From: an uncultured Lachnospiraceae bacterium
GTDB taxonomy: Bacteria > Bacillota > Clostridia > Lachnospirales > Lachnospiraceae
Length of the DNA stretch: 53,983 bases
NCBI GenBank assembly: GCA_949840465.1
Contig: CATKXE010000015.1
Coordinates: forward strand, 1 to 53,983
Direction: 5' to 3'
Shown one piece after another: positions 8,344-17,878 of this stretch; positions within the stretch are counted from its first letter, which is position 1, and every line of letters begins with the position of its first letter. A model generated the notes under the pieces. That model was not told the origin of the DNA and did not search any database. It saw nothing but the letters and a program-made list of their open reading frames with translations. The position numbers and the translations under genes were made by a program.

Positions 8344-9438
8344 ATGGAAAATTTTGATATGATTCTGGATTATTTAAATACGTATAATGAGGACGAATTG
8401 TTTTACAAAAAATATTATGAACTACAGGATGAACCGGAAAAGCAAGATCAGTTTATCCAGGATTTTGGTATGCAGAAAATCATAGAACACCGTCTGATCG
8501 TGCCCCATCTACAGATTTATCCGATCGAACACAAAATGCCTTATGAAAATATCTCCATTCCCGAACAGTACATGTTTGACGATAAAATGAGCAGCCGCGA
8601 CGCATTTTTAAGCAAGCACAACCGATATTCTCCGGTGTATCTGCATACCCACAATTATTTTGAACTGTTTTACGTCATGACCGGGCAGTGCCGCCAGACG
8701 ATCAGCAGTGAATACATGACCCTGAAAGCCGGGGATCTTTGCTTCATCGCGCCTTATACCCGGCATTCTCTGGAAGTGTTTGACGACAGCATCATCATTA
8801 ATATCCTGATCCGCATCTCTACATTTGACGATATTTTCTTTAACCTGCTGCGAAACAAAAATATCCTCTCGCTGTTTTTTATGGACAGCCTGTACTCATC
8901 CCGCCAGATGGATTATCTGATTTTCCAGACCCACGGGGACGAGGATATTTACGCGGAGATTTTGTCCATGATGCTGGAACAGATGGCGGACGATGAATAT
9001 ACGAACCGCATTATCTACAATCTGCTCAGTGTTTTTTTCACAAAGCTGGTGCGCAAATACGGGAAAACCGCCAGTTATTCCATAAAACATAAAAATACGG
9101 ACGCCCACCTGCAGGACATCATTTCCTATATTTACGACCACTACCAGTCCGTCACCCTGAACGAACTGGCGGAACATTTCCATTTTTCCACCGCTTACTG
9201 CTCCCGGCTGATCAAAAGCCAGACCGGACGAAATTTCAAAGATCTGCTGAAAGATATCCGCCTGCGTAAAGCGCAGAACATGCTGCTTACCACAAACGCC
9301 AAAATTTCCGACATCAGCAGCCATTTGGGATATGAGAATAAAGAAAGTTTTAACCGGTTATTCAAACAGCATTACGGAATGTCTCCAGGCGCTTACAGGG
9401 AAAATGCCGCGGCAACGACACTGTTTGTCCGCAAATAA
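8344..9438 (+). CDS. AraC-family regulator, probable controller of the GH3-GPH operon
   Basis: 364 residues. The N-terminal portion has a cupin-like sensor domain (YLHTHNYFELFYVMTGQC, then the barrel to about residue 180). The C-terminal 100 residues carry the two helix-turn-helix units of AraC/XylS proteins (LNELAEHFHFSTAYCSRLI and ISDISSHLGYENKESFNRLF) with the family ending GMSPGAYRE. The ATG at 8344 follows AAGGAGGCGGTC; the upstream ATG at 8299 has no such site. The gene is divergent from the glycosidase operon, the usual arrangement for a local sugar-responsive activator. A possible effector is a hydrolysis product of the GH3 enzyme; this is inference. Confidence 0.9.
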   Translation: MENFDMILDYLNTYNEDELFYKKYYELQDEPEKQDQFIQDFGMQKIIEHRLIVPHLQIYPIEHKMPYENISIPEQYMFDDKMSSRDAFLSKHNRYSPVYLHTHNYFELFYVMTGQCRQTISSEYMTLKAGDLCFIAPYTRHSLEVFDDSIIINILIRISTFDDIFFNLLRNKNILSLFFMDSLYSSRQMDYLIFQTHGDEDIYAEILSMMLEQMADDEYTNRIIYNLLSVFFTKLVRKYGKTASYSIKHKNTDAHLQDIISYIYDHYQSVTLNELAEHFHFSTAYCSRLIKSQTGRNFKDLLKDIRLRKAQNMLLTTNAKISDISSHLGYENKESFNRLFKQHYGMSPGAYRENAAATTLFVRK

Positions 9439-9609
9439 TATTTATGCTTCATTCCGTTGTATAAACGTCTGTTTATGGGAATACTTGTTATAATGTTGGA
9501 AACATTTGTTATGATTATGAGAAATTGCAACAGATATTTTCAATATACTTCGAGAGATTCCAATGTACTTTTTATCCTGAAAGTACACTCTCCTGACAGG
9601 AGGTTCACC

Positions 9610-10041
9610 ATGGCGAATATACAGCTTGCGGATAATTTAAAACGATATCGGGAATATCACGGTTTTACTCAGCAGGCTTTGTCTGACAAGATCAATATTT
9701 CCCGTCAGGCATACTCCAATTACGAGACCGGAAAAAGAACCCCTGACATGGGACTTTTATCCAGGCTGTGTGATATCTATGCCATCTCTCTGGATCAACT
9801 GGTACGCCAGCCTTTTACCCACGAGATCCGGGACACGGCGGTCCCCTATCAGTATCAGGCCTGCTACAAACGTGATTCCGAAGATACCCTTTACCTGACC
9901 GACGAAGAGATCAGTTTTGTACTGGAATACCGCGGCGCCGAGTGGGAACGGAGGCATCTGATCGGCTACGTACTCCGTCACACGCACAATACACACGGAC
10001 GTATGACCATGCCGGAACCGTCGGAACAGTCGGAGACGTAG
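9610..10041 (+). CDS. XRE-family transcriptional regulator, copy 1
   Basis: 143 residues. Residues 5-60 form a Cro/C1-type helix-turn-helix (LKRYREYHGFTQQALSDKI, then ISRQAYSNYETGKRTPD). The tail (DTLYLTDEEISFVLEYRGAEWERRHLIGYV) has no domain I recognise but is strongly conserved with the second copy at 10452. The ATG at 9610 follows AGGAGGTTCACC; the upstream in-frame codons are non-coding and align with the leader of copy 2. The paralogue lies 410 nt away on the same strand, so this is a tandem duplication. The targets are unknown. Confidence 0.88.
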   Translation: MANIQLADNLKRYREYHGFTQQALSDKINISRQAYSNYETGKRTPDMGLLSRLCDIYAISLDQLVRQPFTHEIRDTAVPYQYQACYKRDSEDTLYLTDEEISFVLEYRGAEWERRHLIGYVLRHTHNTHGRMTMPEPSEQSET

Positions 10042-10092
10042 TCAAAGACTCCGAAGCAGGCTGACAGGGTCTTTGGTCAACACTCCGTTTCG

Positions 10093-10190
10093 GTCGTCGC
10101 TGCACAAGTGCCGCCGGCACCTGGCAACCCTTGCGGCAGCCGCCAAAAGGACATACAAAAACAGATCCACCTGGCTCGTTGCTTTGTGGA
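10093..10190. repeat. Dispersed repeat, copy 1 (with hairpin head at 10194)
   Basis: The reverse complement of this stretch aligns with 12643-12735: both share a CAACGNGNCAN-type block, then TGGA, ATGTCC and TTTGGCGGC. In both places the repeat begins directly after a T-rich hairpin. The open frames crossing it look spurious. Confidence 0.5.
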
Positions 10191-10193
10191 AAT

Positions 10194-10223
10194 AAAAAAC
10201 AGGTGGCTTGCCACCTGTTTTTT
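10194..10223. terminator. Bidirectional hairpin terminator between the two XRE genes
   Basis: The 14-nt arms AAAAAACAGGTGGC and GCCACCTGTTTTTT are fully complementary, with T-runs in both directions. It separates XRE copy 1 from the leader of copy 2. Confidence 0.8.
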
Positions 10224-10451
10224 CATGCCCGCTTTTCTATGTATGATCGCCATGTATCGTTTTCGATACAAAACATATTTTTGCTTCAATTCGTTGTATT
10301 CACTTTTGCTTTCAGAAAAAATTGCTATAATAACGTAAACGATTGTTGCGTATATTTAAAATAGCAACAGATAATTTCGACGTATCATGAGGTTTTCAAG
10401 ACTGTTTCTATATTCCGTTCTGAAAAGGAACCTCATGGCTGGAGGTACATA

Positions 10452-10865
10452 ATGGCGAATATACAGCTTACGGACAATTTGAAAAAATATCGGAAATTTC
10501 ATGGCTTTACCCAACGGGTTTTATCTGAAAAAATTAACATCTCCCGTCAGGCATACTCCAATTATGAAAGGGGAAAGCGCTCTCCTGATGCAGAGGTGCT
10601 GGACAAATTATGTGATCTTTACTCCCTCTCTCTGGATCAGTTGGTACGTCAGCCGTTTTCTTCTGAAAACAGAGAACCGTCGTTTTCCTGTCAGGTCTGC
10701 TACAGGGCGGATTCCAAAGATACGCTTTATCTCACGGATGAAGAAATCCACTTTGTGATGGAATACCGGGGCGCCGAGTGGGAACGAAAACATCTCATCG
10801 GCTATGTACTCCATTACCTGCATAATGTACATGGCCGCATGACCGCACCGGGAAAGGATTCCTGA
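10452..10865 (+). CDS. XRE-family transcriptional regulator, copy 2
   Basis: 137 residues, closely similar to the protein at 9610 along its whole length: the helix-turn-helix (LKKYRKFHGFTQRVLSEKI, ISRQAYSNYERGKRSPD) and the tail (DTLYLTDEEIHFVMEYRGAEWERKHLIGYV). The ATG at 10452 follows GGAGGTACATA. The 180 bases before the gene also resemble the leader of copy 1, including a shared TATAAT (10326-10331 here, 9489-9494 there) and a GCAACAGATA block, so gene and promoter were duplicated together. A remnant of a third copy is at 4121. Function unknown beyond DNA binding. Confidence 0.88.
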   Translation: MANIQLTDNLKKYRKFHGFTQRVLSEKINISRQAYSNYERGKRSPDAEVLDKLCDLYSLSLDQLVRQPFSSENREPSFSCQVCYRADSKDTLYLTDEEIHFVMEYRGAEWERKHLIGYVLHYLHNVHGRMTAPGKDS

Positions 10866-10897
10866 GGCCTGAGCCCCCTCAATGAATCTCCTGTTTC

Positions 10898-12343
10898 CTA
10901 CAAAGGCTGATGAGAAGCTTTCTGCCTGGACTTCCTTTCCTTCTTCCTGACAGGCTCCGTCTGTCCTGCGCCTTCTTCCTCCTGCTGCGGATAGCGCTCC
11001 ATCAGTTTCTTCATATCATGGTTCATCACGTAAAAATACATTCCTATCAGGAGCAGTCCCGCGCTTACCCAGGCTGCCGGACCTGCAAAACATACTCCGG
11101 CATAGCTCCTGTATCCTGAGGAAATCCATGCCGTAATCCCTCTTGCAGCAAGTTCGATAACCCCGGCCGTCATGGGAAGCAGCCCGTAACCCATTCCCTG
11201 AATACCATTTCTGTAAATATTTACAATGGCCAGAGGCAGGAAAAAGATTCCCGTACATTTCAGATAAACATCTACCAGGCTGATGACCTCCGACACATTT
11301 TCCGACAGGAACAGGTAGGTCATATACTTTCCTCCTGTGAGAATCCATGCCCCCACTGCAAAAGAATAGGCCGCTGAGATCAATGTGGCCGCCTTAAATC
11401 CCTGACGAATCCGCACCACCTTGCCTGCGCCTACATTTTGCGCGCAGTATGTAGCCATGGTCGTTCCCATTGCTACATAAGCCTGCGTTACCACCTGTTC
11501 AATCTTACTTGCCGCGGTAAATGCAGCCACTGCGGTAGAACCCAGCATATTCAGCGCTGTCTGCACCATCATCGTTCCGACCGCGGTAATCGAATACTGT
11601 AACGCCATCGGAAAGCCGACCCCAAGCTGCATTTTCAAAAGATGCGCCCCTGGCCTCCAGTCTTCCTTCTCCATGCGCAGAAGCGGTACTTTCTTTACGA
11701 TATAAACCAGGCACAGCACGCCGGACACTCCCTGCGCCGCAACGGTAGCATAAGCCGCTCCTGCCGCCCCCAGTCCAAACACAACGATCAGAACCAAATC
11801 CAGTATAATATTCAAAACAGCCGATAAAATCAAAAAATAAAGCGGAATCCTGCTGTTTCCCAAAGCGCGCAGGATACAGGCCAGCAGATTATACAGCATC
11901 TGTGCCACGATCCCCGCGCAGATAATCATGATATATGCATATGCGTCCGCAAAAATGTCAGATGGCGTCTGCATGAACCGGAGCAGAGGCTTCATAAATG
12001 CCATACTCACTACAGTCAAAATGATTGACATAATCAGTGACAGTATCACGGCGCCGCCTACGGTCTGCCGCATTGCCTTCATATCCCCGGCTCCGAACTT
12101 CTGAGCCGTCAATACCGTGAATCCTGCCGTCATCCCAAGTACAAACCCGATGATCAGGAACATAATGGTTCCCGTGCTTCCTACTGCCGCCAGCGCCTTC
12201 GTCCCGACGAACTTTCCTACGATCATCGTATCCGCCATATTATAGAACTGCTGGAATACATTCCCGATAAAAATGGGGAGCGTAAAGTTCAAAATGGTTT
12301 TCGCCGGGTTTCCTGTTGTCATGTCTTGTTGTAATGTCTTCAT
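10898..12343 (-). CDS. MATE-family multidrug/cation efflux transporter
   Basis: 481 residues with about 12 hydrophobic segments. The N-terminus (MTTGNPAKTILNFTLPIFIG, then NVFQQFYNMADTMIVGKFVG) is the characteristic first helix pair of MATE proteins, and the second half repeats the fold from about residue 230 onward. Family members export drugs or metabolites with Na+ or H+ influx. The start at 12343 follows AAGGAGGATGGACT; the frame stays open to 12493, but a good promoter (12465-12493) occupies that stretch. The C-terminus is rich in Lys and Arg. It stands alone between the XRE genes and the ara operon; the substrate is not inferable. Confidence 0.92.
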   Translation of the reverse strand: MKTLQQDMTTGNPAKTILNFTLPIFIGNVFQQFYNMADTMIVGKFVGTKALAAVGSTGTIMFLIIGFVLGMTAGFTVLTAQKFGAGDMKAMRQTVGGAVILSLIMSIILTVVSMAFMKPLLRFMQTPSDIFADAYAYIMIICAGIVAQMLYNLLACILRALGNSRIPLYFLILSAVLNIILDLVLIVVFGLGAAGAAYATVAAQGVSGVLCLVYIVKKVPLLRMEKEDWRPGAHLLKMQLGVGFPMALQYSITAVGTMMVQTALNMLGSTAVAAFTAASKIEQVVTQAYVAMGTTMATYCAQNVGAGKVVRIRQGFKAATLISAAYSFAVGAWILTGGKYMTYLFLSENVSEVISLVDVYLKCTGIFFLPLAIVNIYRNGIQGMGYGLLPMTAGVIELAARGITAWISSGYRSYAGVCFAGPAAWVSAGLLLIGMYFYVMNHDMKKLMERYPQQEEEGAGQTEPVRKKERKSRQKASHQPL

Positions 12344-12464
12344 AGTCCATCCTCCTTTTCTACTTTTTGTGCCGGATGCCGCCGCCCCTGCCGGAGTATG
12401 TATATTGAAAACATCCTCCCGGCAAGATGCCGGTCCATCACCCTCAAAAAAATGCACGGATTCT

Positions 12465-12493
12465 ATTATATGAAAGATTTCCTGCACATTCAA
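12465..12493 (-). promoter_or_regulatory. Sigma-A promoter of the MATE gene
   Basis: On the minus strand, TTGAAT, a 17-bp spacer and TATAAT. It lies about 120 nt before the ATG at 12343 and excludes the longer reading frame start. Confidence 0.7.
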
Positions 12494-12603
12494 TCTGAAA
12501 TAATCACAAAAATAAAAAGTTTTTACCCCCTAAATCCTGAAATACTCACAATCCTTATACAGACACGACGCATCTTCCCCCCTTTTCCGCTGCTGAAATA
12601 CAA

Positions 12604-12641
12604 CGAAAAAATCCATGAAGCCTCCTCCATGGATTTTTTCG
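12604..12641. terminator. Terminator after the araBDA operon
   Basis: The 14-nt arms CGAAAAAATCCATG and CATGGATTTTTTCG are fully complementary around a 10-nt loop, with T-runs in either direction. It lies about 95 nt past the araA stop on the minus strand and just upstream of the MATE promoter. Confidence 0.75.
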
Positions 12642-12642
12642 T

Positions 12643-12735
12643 TATCCCCGCGAAACAACGGGTCAAATGGACATATTGTCATGTCCATTTGGCGGCGGCT
12701 GCGGGGTCTTTGACGCAGAGCTGCAAGCCGGCCAG
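12643..12735. repeat. Dispersed repeat, copy 2 (with hairpin head at 12604)
   Basis: Aligns with the reverse complement of 10093-10190. It contains a 10-bp perfect inverted repeat (AAATGGACAT...ATGTCCATTT at 12666-12691). It fills the gap between the ara terminator and the araA stop. Confidence 0.5.
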
Positions 12736-14232
12736 TTATTTTCGGTATGCGGCAGCATTCCACCGCAGTTCATTCTTAAACTGCCGGATCGTCGTATCCT
12801 TGTCGATATACACGGCTTCAATCCCCATTGCGTTTGCCCAGTCGCCCATCTGCTCAGAGGTCAGGTCATAGGAAAATGCCGTATGGTGTGCGCCGCCTGC
12901 CAGGATCCACGCCTGGGCTCCTGTCTGCAGGTTTGGCCTGGGCGTCCAGAATGCAGTTGCCACCGGAAGCTTCGGCATCGGCTTTTCTACTTTCTTACAG
13001 TCCACATCGTTGATAATCAGACGGAAACGCGTTCCCAGATCAATCAGGGAGGTGGCTACCGCAGGGCCTGTCTTAGAGGTAAATACAAGACGCGCCGGAT
13101 CTTCCCTGTCGCCCATAGACAAGGGCTGTTCCTTAATACGGATCGGCCCCTCTGCGATCGACGGGCATACCTCCAGCATATGGGCCTGCAGGATTCCTTC
13201 CTTTCCGGGAACCAGATTGTAAGTATAATCCTCCATAAAAGACGTTCCCTTTGCATCCTTCATCCCCTGGGTCATGATCTTCATGATACGCACCATGGCA
13301 GCCGTCTTCCAGTCTCCTTCGCCGCCAAATCCATAGCCTTTTTCCATCAGCCTCTGGATGGCAAGCCCCGGAAGCTGTTTCAGCCCGCCCAAATCCCCGA
13401 AATGGGTCACGATTGCCTGATAGCCTTTTTCCTCCAAAAACCTCTCAAATCCAATCTCAATTCCGGCCTGAACGGCAACATGCTCCCGAAATTCCTTTTC
13501 ATCCCTTCCCTCCAGAAGGATTTCATATTTGCTGTAATATTCTTCCACAAGTGCGTCAATATCGGGCTTGGAAACCGCGTTGACTCTCTCCGCGATTTCA
13601 TTGACCGGATAAGCGTCAATCTCCCAACCAAACTGGATTTGAGCCTCCACCTTGTCCCCTTCGGTTACCGCCACATTACGCATATTGTCCGCAACCCGCA
13701 TCACGCGTACATGGCTGCTCTCAATGACGCCCACTGCGGTGCGCATCCAGGAGCCGATGTTCTTCTGTACGGCTTCGTCTGCCCAGAATCCGACTACCAC
13801 CTTCCTCTCCATTCCAAGGCGGCTGAAAATATGCCCGTACTCCCTGTCGCCGTGTGCGGACTGGTTTTCATTCATAAAATCCATATCAATGGAATCATAC
13901 GGAATTTCCTGGTTAAACTGGGTGTGCAGATGGAGCAGAGGCTTGCGGTACTCCTGCAGTCCCAAAATCCACGATTTCGCCGGTGAAAACGTATGCATCC
14001 AGGTAATCACTCCGGCACACTCTTCATCTGTATTTGCCTCATTCAATGTCTTTCGGATCAATTCATTGGTAATCAAGGTCGGTTTCCAGACCACTTCATA
14101 AGGGAGATTACCGGATGCATTCCATGCATCTACAATGATACGGGAATGCTCTGCCACGTGCGCAAGGCATTCGTCCCCGTAAAGATCCTGTGAACCCGTA
14201 CAAAACCAAAATTTATAAGCTTTCTGCTGCAT
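12736..14232 (-). CDS. araA: L-arabinose isomerase
   Basis: 498 residues, the normal family length (E. coli AraA has 500). It converts L-arabinose to L-ribulose in the cytoplasm with a divalent metal, usually Mn2+. The N-terminus KFWFCTGSQDLYG is diagnostic, and the active-site region GGEGDWKTAAMVRIMK carries a conserved catalytic glutamate; a second conserved His region is near GAHHTAF. GAAGGAGGAG lies before the ATG at 14232. It is the last gene of araB-araD-araA, 38 nt after araD, followed by a hairpin terminator. The three genes complete the route L-arabinose to D-xylulose 5-phosphate. No arabinose transporter sits directly in the operon. Confidence 0.97.
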   Translation of the reverse strand: MQQKAYKFWFCTGSQDLYGDECLAHVAEHSRIIVDAWNASGNLPYEVVWKPTLITNELIRKTLNEANTDEECAGVITWMHTFSPAKSWILGLQEYRKPLLHLHTQFNQEIPYDSIDMDFMNENQSAHGDREYGHIFSRLGMERKVVVGFWADEAVQKNIGSWMRTAVGVIESSHVRVMRVADNMRNVAVTEGDKVEAQIQFGWEIDAYPVNEIAERVNAVSKPDIDALVEEYYSKYEILLEGRDEKEFREHVAVQAGIEIGFERFLEEKGYQAIVTHFGDLGGLKQLPGLAIQRLMEKGYGFGGEGDWKTAAMVRIMKIMTQGMKDAKGTSFMEDYTYNLVPGKEGILQAHMLEVCPSIAEGPIRIKEQPLSMGDREDPARLVFTSKTGPAVATSLIDLGTRFRLIINDVDCKKVEKPMPKLPVATAFWTPRPNLQTGAQAWILAGGAHHTAFSYDLTSEQMGDWANAMGIEAVYIDKDTTIRQFKNELRWNAAAYRK

Positions 14233-14270
14233 GATAAACTCCTCCTTCTATTCTCAAAAACTTCCCGCCG

Positions 14271-14969
14271 TTATCCTCTCTGTCCATAATACGCATTGGC
14301 GCCATGTTTCCTGTAATAGTGCTTGTCCTGCAGTTCCTGAGGCGCGGGCTTGTTGTCCGGATTTATTGCCTCGCAGCGCAGCGCCATCTTCGCCACCTCT
14401 TCCAGCACCACCGCGTTATGGACTGCCTCATGGGCATCCTTACCCCAGGTGAACGGGCCGTGGTTCTTACAGAGTACCGCCGGAACCGCAATATAATCCT
14501 TGTTCCTGCGTTCAAATTCATCCGCAATCAAAATCCCGGTATTCCGTTCATAGGCCTCTGCGATTTCCTCTTTCGTCAGGTTCCGCACACAGGGAACTTC
14601 ACCGTAAATATAGTCTGCATGGGTCGTCCCATAACAGGGGATATCTCTCCCTGCCTGCGCCCAGCTTGTTGCCCAGGGTGAGTGGGTATGCACGATTCCC
14701 CCGATCTTCGGGAAACGGCTGTAAAGAATCCTGTGGGTCGCAGTGTCGGAAGAAGGGTTGTACCTTCCTTCCACTTGATTGCCGTCCAGATCCACCACCA
14801 CCATATCCTCCGGAGTCAGGCTGTCATACTCCACACCGCTGGGTTTAATGACAAACAGCCCGGATTCCCTGTCGATCCCGCTTACATTTCCCCATGTAAA
14901 TGTAACCAGATTATACTTTGGAAGAAGCATATTTGCCTCATAAACCTGTTGTTTTAATTGTTCCAACAT
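14271..14969 (-). CDS. araD: L-ribulose-5-phosphate 4-epimerase
   Basis: 232 residues, matching the E. coli protein length. Class II aldolase/adducin fold: [20 protein letters not shown] near the N-terminus binds the phosphate, and Zn2+ is held by the [10 protein letters not shown] histidines and the later KNHGPF histidine. It epimerises L-ribulose 5-phosphate to D-xylulose 5-phosphate. The start at 14969 has AAAGGAG upstream; the frame stays open to 15182 but that part overlaps the end of araB and has no homologous sequence. Middle gene of the ara operon. Confidence 0.96.
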   Translation of the reverse strand: MLEQLKQQVYEANMLLPKYNLVTFTWGNVSGIDRESGLFVIKPSGVEYDSLTPEDMVVVDLDGNQVEGRYNPSSDTATHRILYSRFPKIGGIVHTHSPWATSWAQAGRDIPCYGTTHADYIYGEVPCVRNLTKEEIAEAYERNTGILIADEFERRNKDYIAVPAVLCKNHGPFTWGKDAHEAVHNAVVLEEVAKMALRCEAINPDNKPAPQELQDKHYYRKHGANAYYGQRG

Positions 14970-15060
14970 TTTTTGTATCTCCTTTTCCTTTATTCCTGCA
15001 AGGCCGCCGCCCGAATATACAGGATATATCCTTTCCGCGGCGGCCTCTGATGTCTGCGTT

Positions 15061-16662
15061 CTACGATAAGCTTTCCACTGCCGCACGTTCAATCGGAAGC
15101 CCCGCCTTATAGCGCGCCATAAATTCCTCAAATCCCCTGACATCCTCTGCTTTTGGAGAAATGCTCTCTCCCTCTTCTCCATGAAATACCTTCTGCGCCA
15201 GATAGTCCGCCAGAGTTTCTCCCACCCCTTTGTTCTTCATATAGGAAGCCAGAAGCGCCATCCCCCACGCGCCGCCTTCTCCGGCTGTCTCCATGACAAA
15301 GACCGGGGTGTCGATGGACGCGGCCATGATCTGCTGTCCCACGCCTTTTGTCTTGAACAGGCCGCCGTGCCCCAGCATTTTGTCAAGCTGCACATGCTCC
15401 TCTTTCATCAGGATATCCATCCCTGTCTTCAACGCGCCAAGGGAAGTGAAGAGATGCACGCGCATAAAATTCGCAAGGTCAAATCTGCTGTCCGGCTTGC
15501 GGACAAACAACGGCCTTCCCTCCTCAAATCCGGTGATATGCTCCCCGGAAAAATAATTGTATGCCAGAAGCCCGCCGCAGTCTGAATCCCCTTCCAAAGC
15601 TTTACGGTAAAGGGTTCCATACAAATTGTTCATATCCACTTTTGCGCCGAATGCTTCTAAACATTCTTTAAACAGGTTCACCCATGCATTCAGATCCGAA
15701 GTACAGTTGTTGCAGTGTACCATTGCCACCGGCTCCCCCGTAGGCGTAGTCACCATGTCAATCTCCTCATAGGGCCGGGACAATGCTTTTTCCAGGACCG
15801 CCATGGCAAATACACTGGTTCCTGCGGAGACATTTCCTGTGCGCACCGCCACGCTGTTGGTGGCGGCCATTCCGGTTCCCGCATCCCCCTCAGGCGGGCA
15901 AAGTGGAATCCCCCCCTTGAGTTTCCCGCTCACATCCAAAAGCTTTGCGCCTTCCTCAGTCAATACGCCTGCCGCTTCTCCGGCCACAAGCACCCTGGGC
16001 AGTATTTCCTGAATCTTCCATGGAAATCCTTTATCTGAAACAAGCTCGCCGAACTGCTCCAACATCTTTCCGTCAAAATCCTTTGCCCCGGAATCAATGG
16101 GGAACATTCCCGCTGCCTCTCCGATCCCGATTACCTTTTCCCCGGTAAGCTTCCAGTGGATATATCCTGCCAATGTTGTCAGGAAACGGATCTCCTTCAC
16201 ATGTTCCTCACCGTTTAAAATCGCCTGATATAAATGTGCAATGCTCCAGCGCTGGGGGATATGGAATTGGAATACCTCCGAAAGCCGCTCCGAAGCCTCT
16301 CCGGTAATCGTGTTCCTCCATGTGCGGAACGGCGCCAGAAGCTCCCCCTCCCCGTCAAAGGGAAGATATCCGTGCATCATGCCGCTGAATCCGATGCTGC
16401 CCATGTTGGTCAGCTCCACTCCATACTGATTCCAGACGTCTTCTTTCAGCTTTGCATAACAGTCCTGAACCCCCGCCCAGATATCCTCCAGCGAGTAAGT
16501 CCAGATGTTATCCACATACCGGTTCTCCCAGCCATGCCCTCCAGAAGCAATCGGAACATTATTCTCATCCACCAATACCGCTTTGATCCTGGTAGAACCC
16601 AATTCGATCCCCAATACCGTCTGCCCCTGGCGGATCGCCTCTGCTGTTTTTTTGTTGTCCAT
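15061..16662 (-). CDS. araB: FGGY-family kinase, probable L-ribulokinase
   Basis: 533 residues. The N-terminal ATPase motif is [19 protein letters not shown], with a further sugar-kinase block [13 protein letters not shown] and the C-terminal nucleotide-binding part containing [18 protein letters not shown] kinases phosphorylate sugars; placed directly upstream of araD and araA, this one should convert L-ribulose to L-ribulose 5-phosphate. It resembles the clostridial AraB-like type more than E. coli AraB, so the name rests partly on the neighbours. A ribosome site (GGAGAAA) precedes the ATG at 16662. First gene of the operon and divergent from an AraC regulator. Confidence 0.9.
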   Translation of the reverse strand: MDNKKTAEAIRQGQTVLGIELGSTRIKAVLVDENNVPIASGGHGWENRYVDNIWTYSLEDIWAGVQDCYAKLKEDVWNQYGVELTNMGSIGFSGMMHGYLPFDGEGELLAPFRTWRNTITGEASERLSEVFQFHIPQRWSIAHLYQAILNGEEHVKEIRFLTTLAGYIHWKLTGEKVIGIGEAAGMFPIDSGAKDFDGKMLEQFGELVSDKGFPWKIQEILPRVLVAGEAAGVLTEEGAKLLDVSGKLKGGIPLCPPEGDAGTGMAATNSVAVRTGNVSAGTSVFAMAVLEKALSRPYEEIDMVTTPTGEPVAMVHCNNCTSDLNAWVNLFKECLEAFGAKVDMNNLYGTLYRKALEGDSDCGGLLAYNYFSGEHITGFEEGRPLFVRKPDSRFDLANFMRVHLFTSLGALKTGMDILMKEEHVQLDKMLGHGGLFKTKGVGQQIMAASIDTPVFVMETAGEGGAWGMALLASYMKNKGVGETLADYLAQKVFHGEEGESISPKAEDVRGFEEFMARYKAGLPIERAAVESLS

Positions 16663-16825
16663 AATTCAAGTTTCTCCTTTCCTGTATATTTTGTCATTCT
16701 ACTTGACTTTTCAGGCATTCCATTCCCGTTTCTGCGATGCCCTTTTACTCTTTTTTCTTCTTCTCTTCCTGTATTCCAGTATAGCGCAGAATCCCGGATA
16801 TAGAAAGAAAATTGTTATCCAATTA

Positions 16826-16854
16826 TGGACATTTATTAACTTTCAGGATAAAAT
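16826..16854 (+). promoter_or_regulatory. Candidate promoter of the AraC-type regulator at 16931
   Basis: TGGACA, a 17-bp spacer and TAAAAT on the plus strand, about 75 nt before the start codon. The 268-nt gap to araB must hold both divergent promoters. On the minus strand a TATACT at about 16780 could be the araB -10 site, but its -35 partner is poor. Confidence 0.5.
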
Positions 16855-16930
16855 ATGAAAAGAAAGCCAGGACAACGGCCGCCTCAGAAGAACTCTTTTT
16901 TAATACCATGATAAAAGAAGGGAAATACAT

Positions 16931-17797
16931 ATGTTAGCGAATTTTGAGAAAAGAAATTACAGCGGAAAAGAGCGGGTATGGGTGGGACGTTACCGGAACC
17001 TGCACAACCTCCCCCACTGGCATCTGGAATGTGAACTGATCTTTATCGAACGCGGGAAAACCATTGTCTCCCACAACCATCAGGAATATTCTCTGGATCC
17101 GGGCGACGCCATTTTCCTGGGAAGCAAGGACATCCACTATATCAAAAGCGCAGAGGACAGTATCGTGGATATGGCACTTTTCGATCCATCCATCATTCAG
17201 GATCTGCAGGGACAATACCGCTTAAAATGTGCAAAGCTTCAGCATGCTTATCCCATTGCCAGGTGTTTTGCAGACATCCGCCGGGAGCTGAATGGCCGGC
17301 CGCCGTTTTTCGAGCTGCAGTGCAGGGAATTCATTGCTGCACTGATGATACAGATCTTCCGGGGAGAAGAACTCTCGGAACGGACAGCCGGGGAAGAAGG
17401 CACCTCCATTTCGAATTATAAAAACCTCTTAGATGAGATTGAAAATAAATACAGCTACATCACTTTTTCTGATGCAGCTGCATTTATGGGGCTCTCACAG
17501 CCCTATTTTTCAAAATTTTTCCGAAAAATATCCGGCATGACATTTTCCCAGTACCTGAATATTGTGAAGACAGAGCATGCCATAAAAATGCTTCAGGACA
17601 ATCAGTCCCGTATGTCCGTCACCGAAGTGTCCTCCCGCTGCGGATTCAATACAATTCGGCACTTTAACCGGATTTTCAGGGAGATCACAGGCATCTCCCC
17701 CCGGCAGCTCACCGCAGGCTATGTGCTGGATATCCGTCCCATCCGCACCGTACAGGATGCTTTTAACCCGACGCTTCAGAACTCGGAACTGTTATGA
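16931..17797 (+). CDS. AraC-family regulator, probable regulator of araBDA
   Basis: 288 residues. A cupin sensor domain comes first (HNLPHWHLECELIFIERGKT, then LDPGDAIFLGSKDIHYI), followed by the paired helix-turn-helix domain (ITFSDAAAFMGLSQPYFSKFF and VTEVSSRCGFNTIRHFNRIF) with the ending GISPRQL. It is transcribed away from araB, as expected for a local arabinose-responsive regulator. It differs from the E. coli AraC sensor domain in detail, so effector identity is inferred from position only. The start at 16931 has AGAAGGGA upstream. Confidence 0.9.
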   Translation: MLANFEKRNYSGKERVWVGRYRNLHNLPHWHLECELIFIERGKTIVSHNHQEYSLDPGDAIFLGSKDIHYIKSAEDSIVDMALFDPSIIQDLQGQYRLKCAKLQHAYPIARCFADIRRELNGRPPFFELQCREFIAALMIQIFRGEELSERTAGEEGTSISNYKNLLDEIENKYSYITFSDAAAFMGLSQPYFSKFFRKISGMTFSQYLNIVKTEHAIKMLQDNQSRMSVTEVSSRCGFNTIRHFNRIFREITGISPRQLTAGYVLDIRPIRTVQDAFNPTLQNSELL

Positions 17798-17878
17798 ACC
17801 TGCCAGAACCCCTTTCCGCAGGCCGCTTACAGTGCATCGGCCTGGGTTTCCTCCCATCGGCCCGTTGCTTCGCGCGAA

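Noticed and set aside
12667..13986. 439-codon plus-strand open frame opposite araA
   Set aside because: It is antisense to a clear araA, resembles no family and starts in a repeat.
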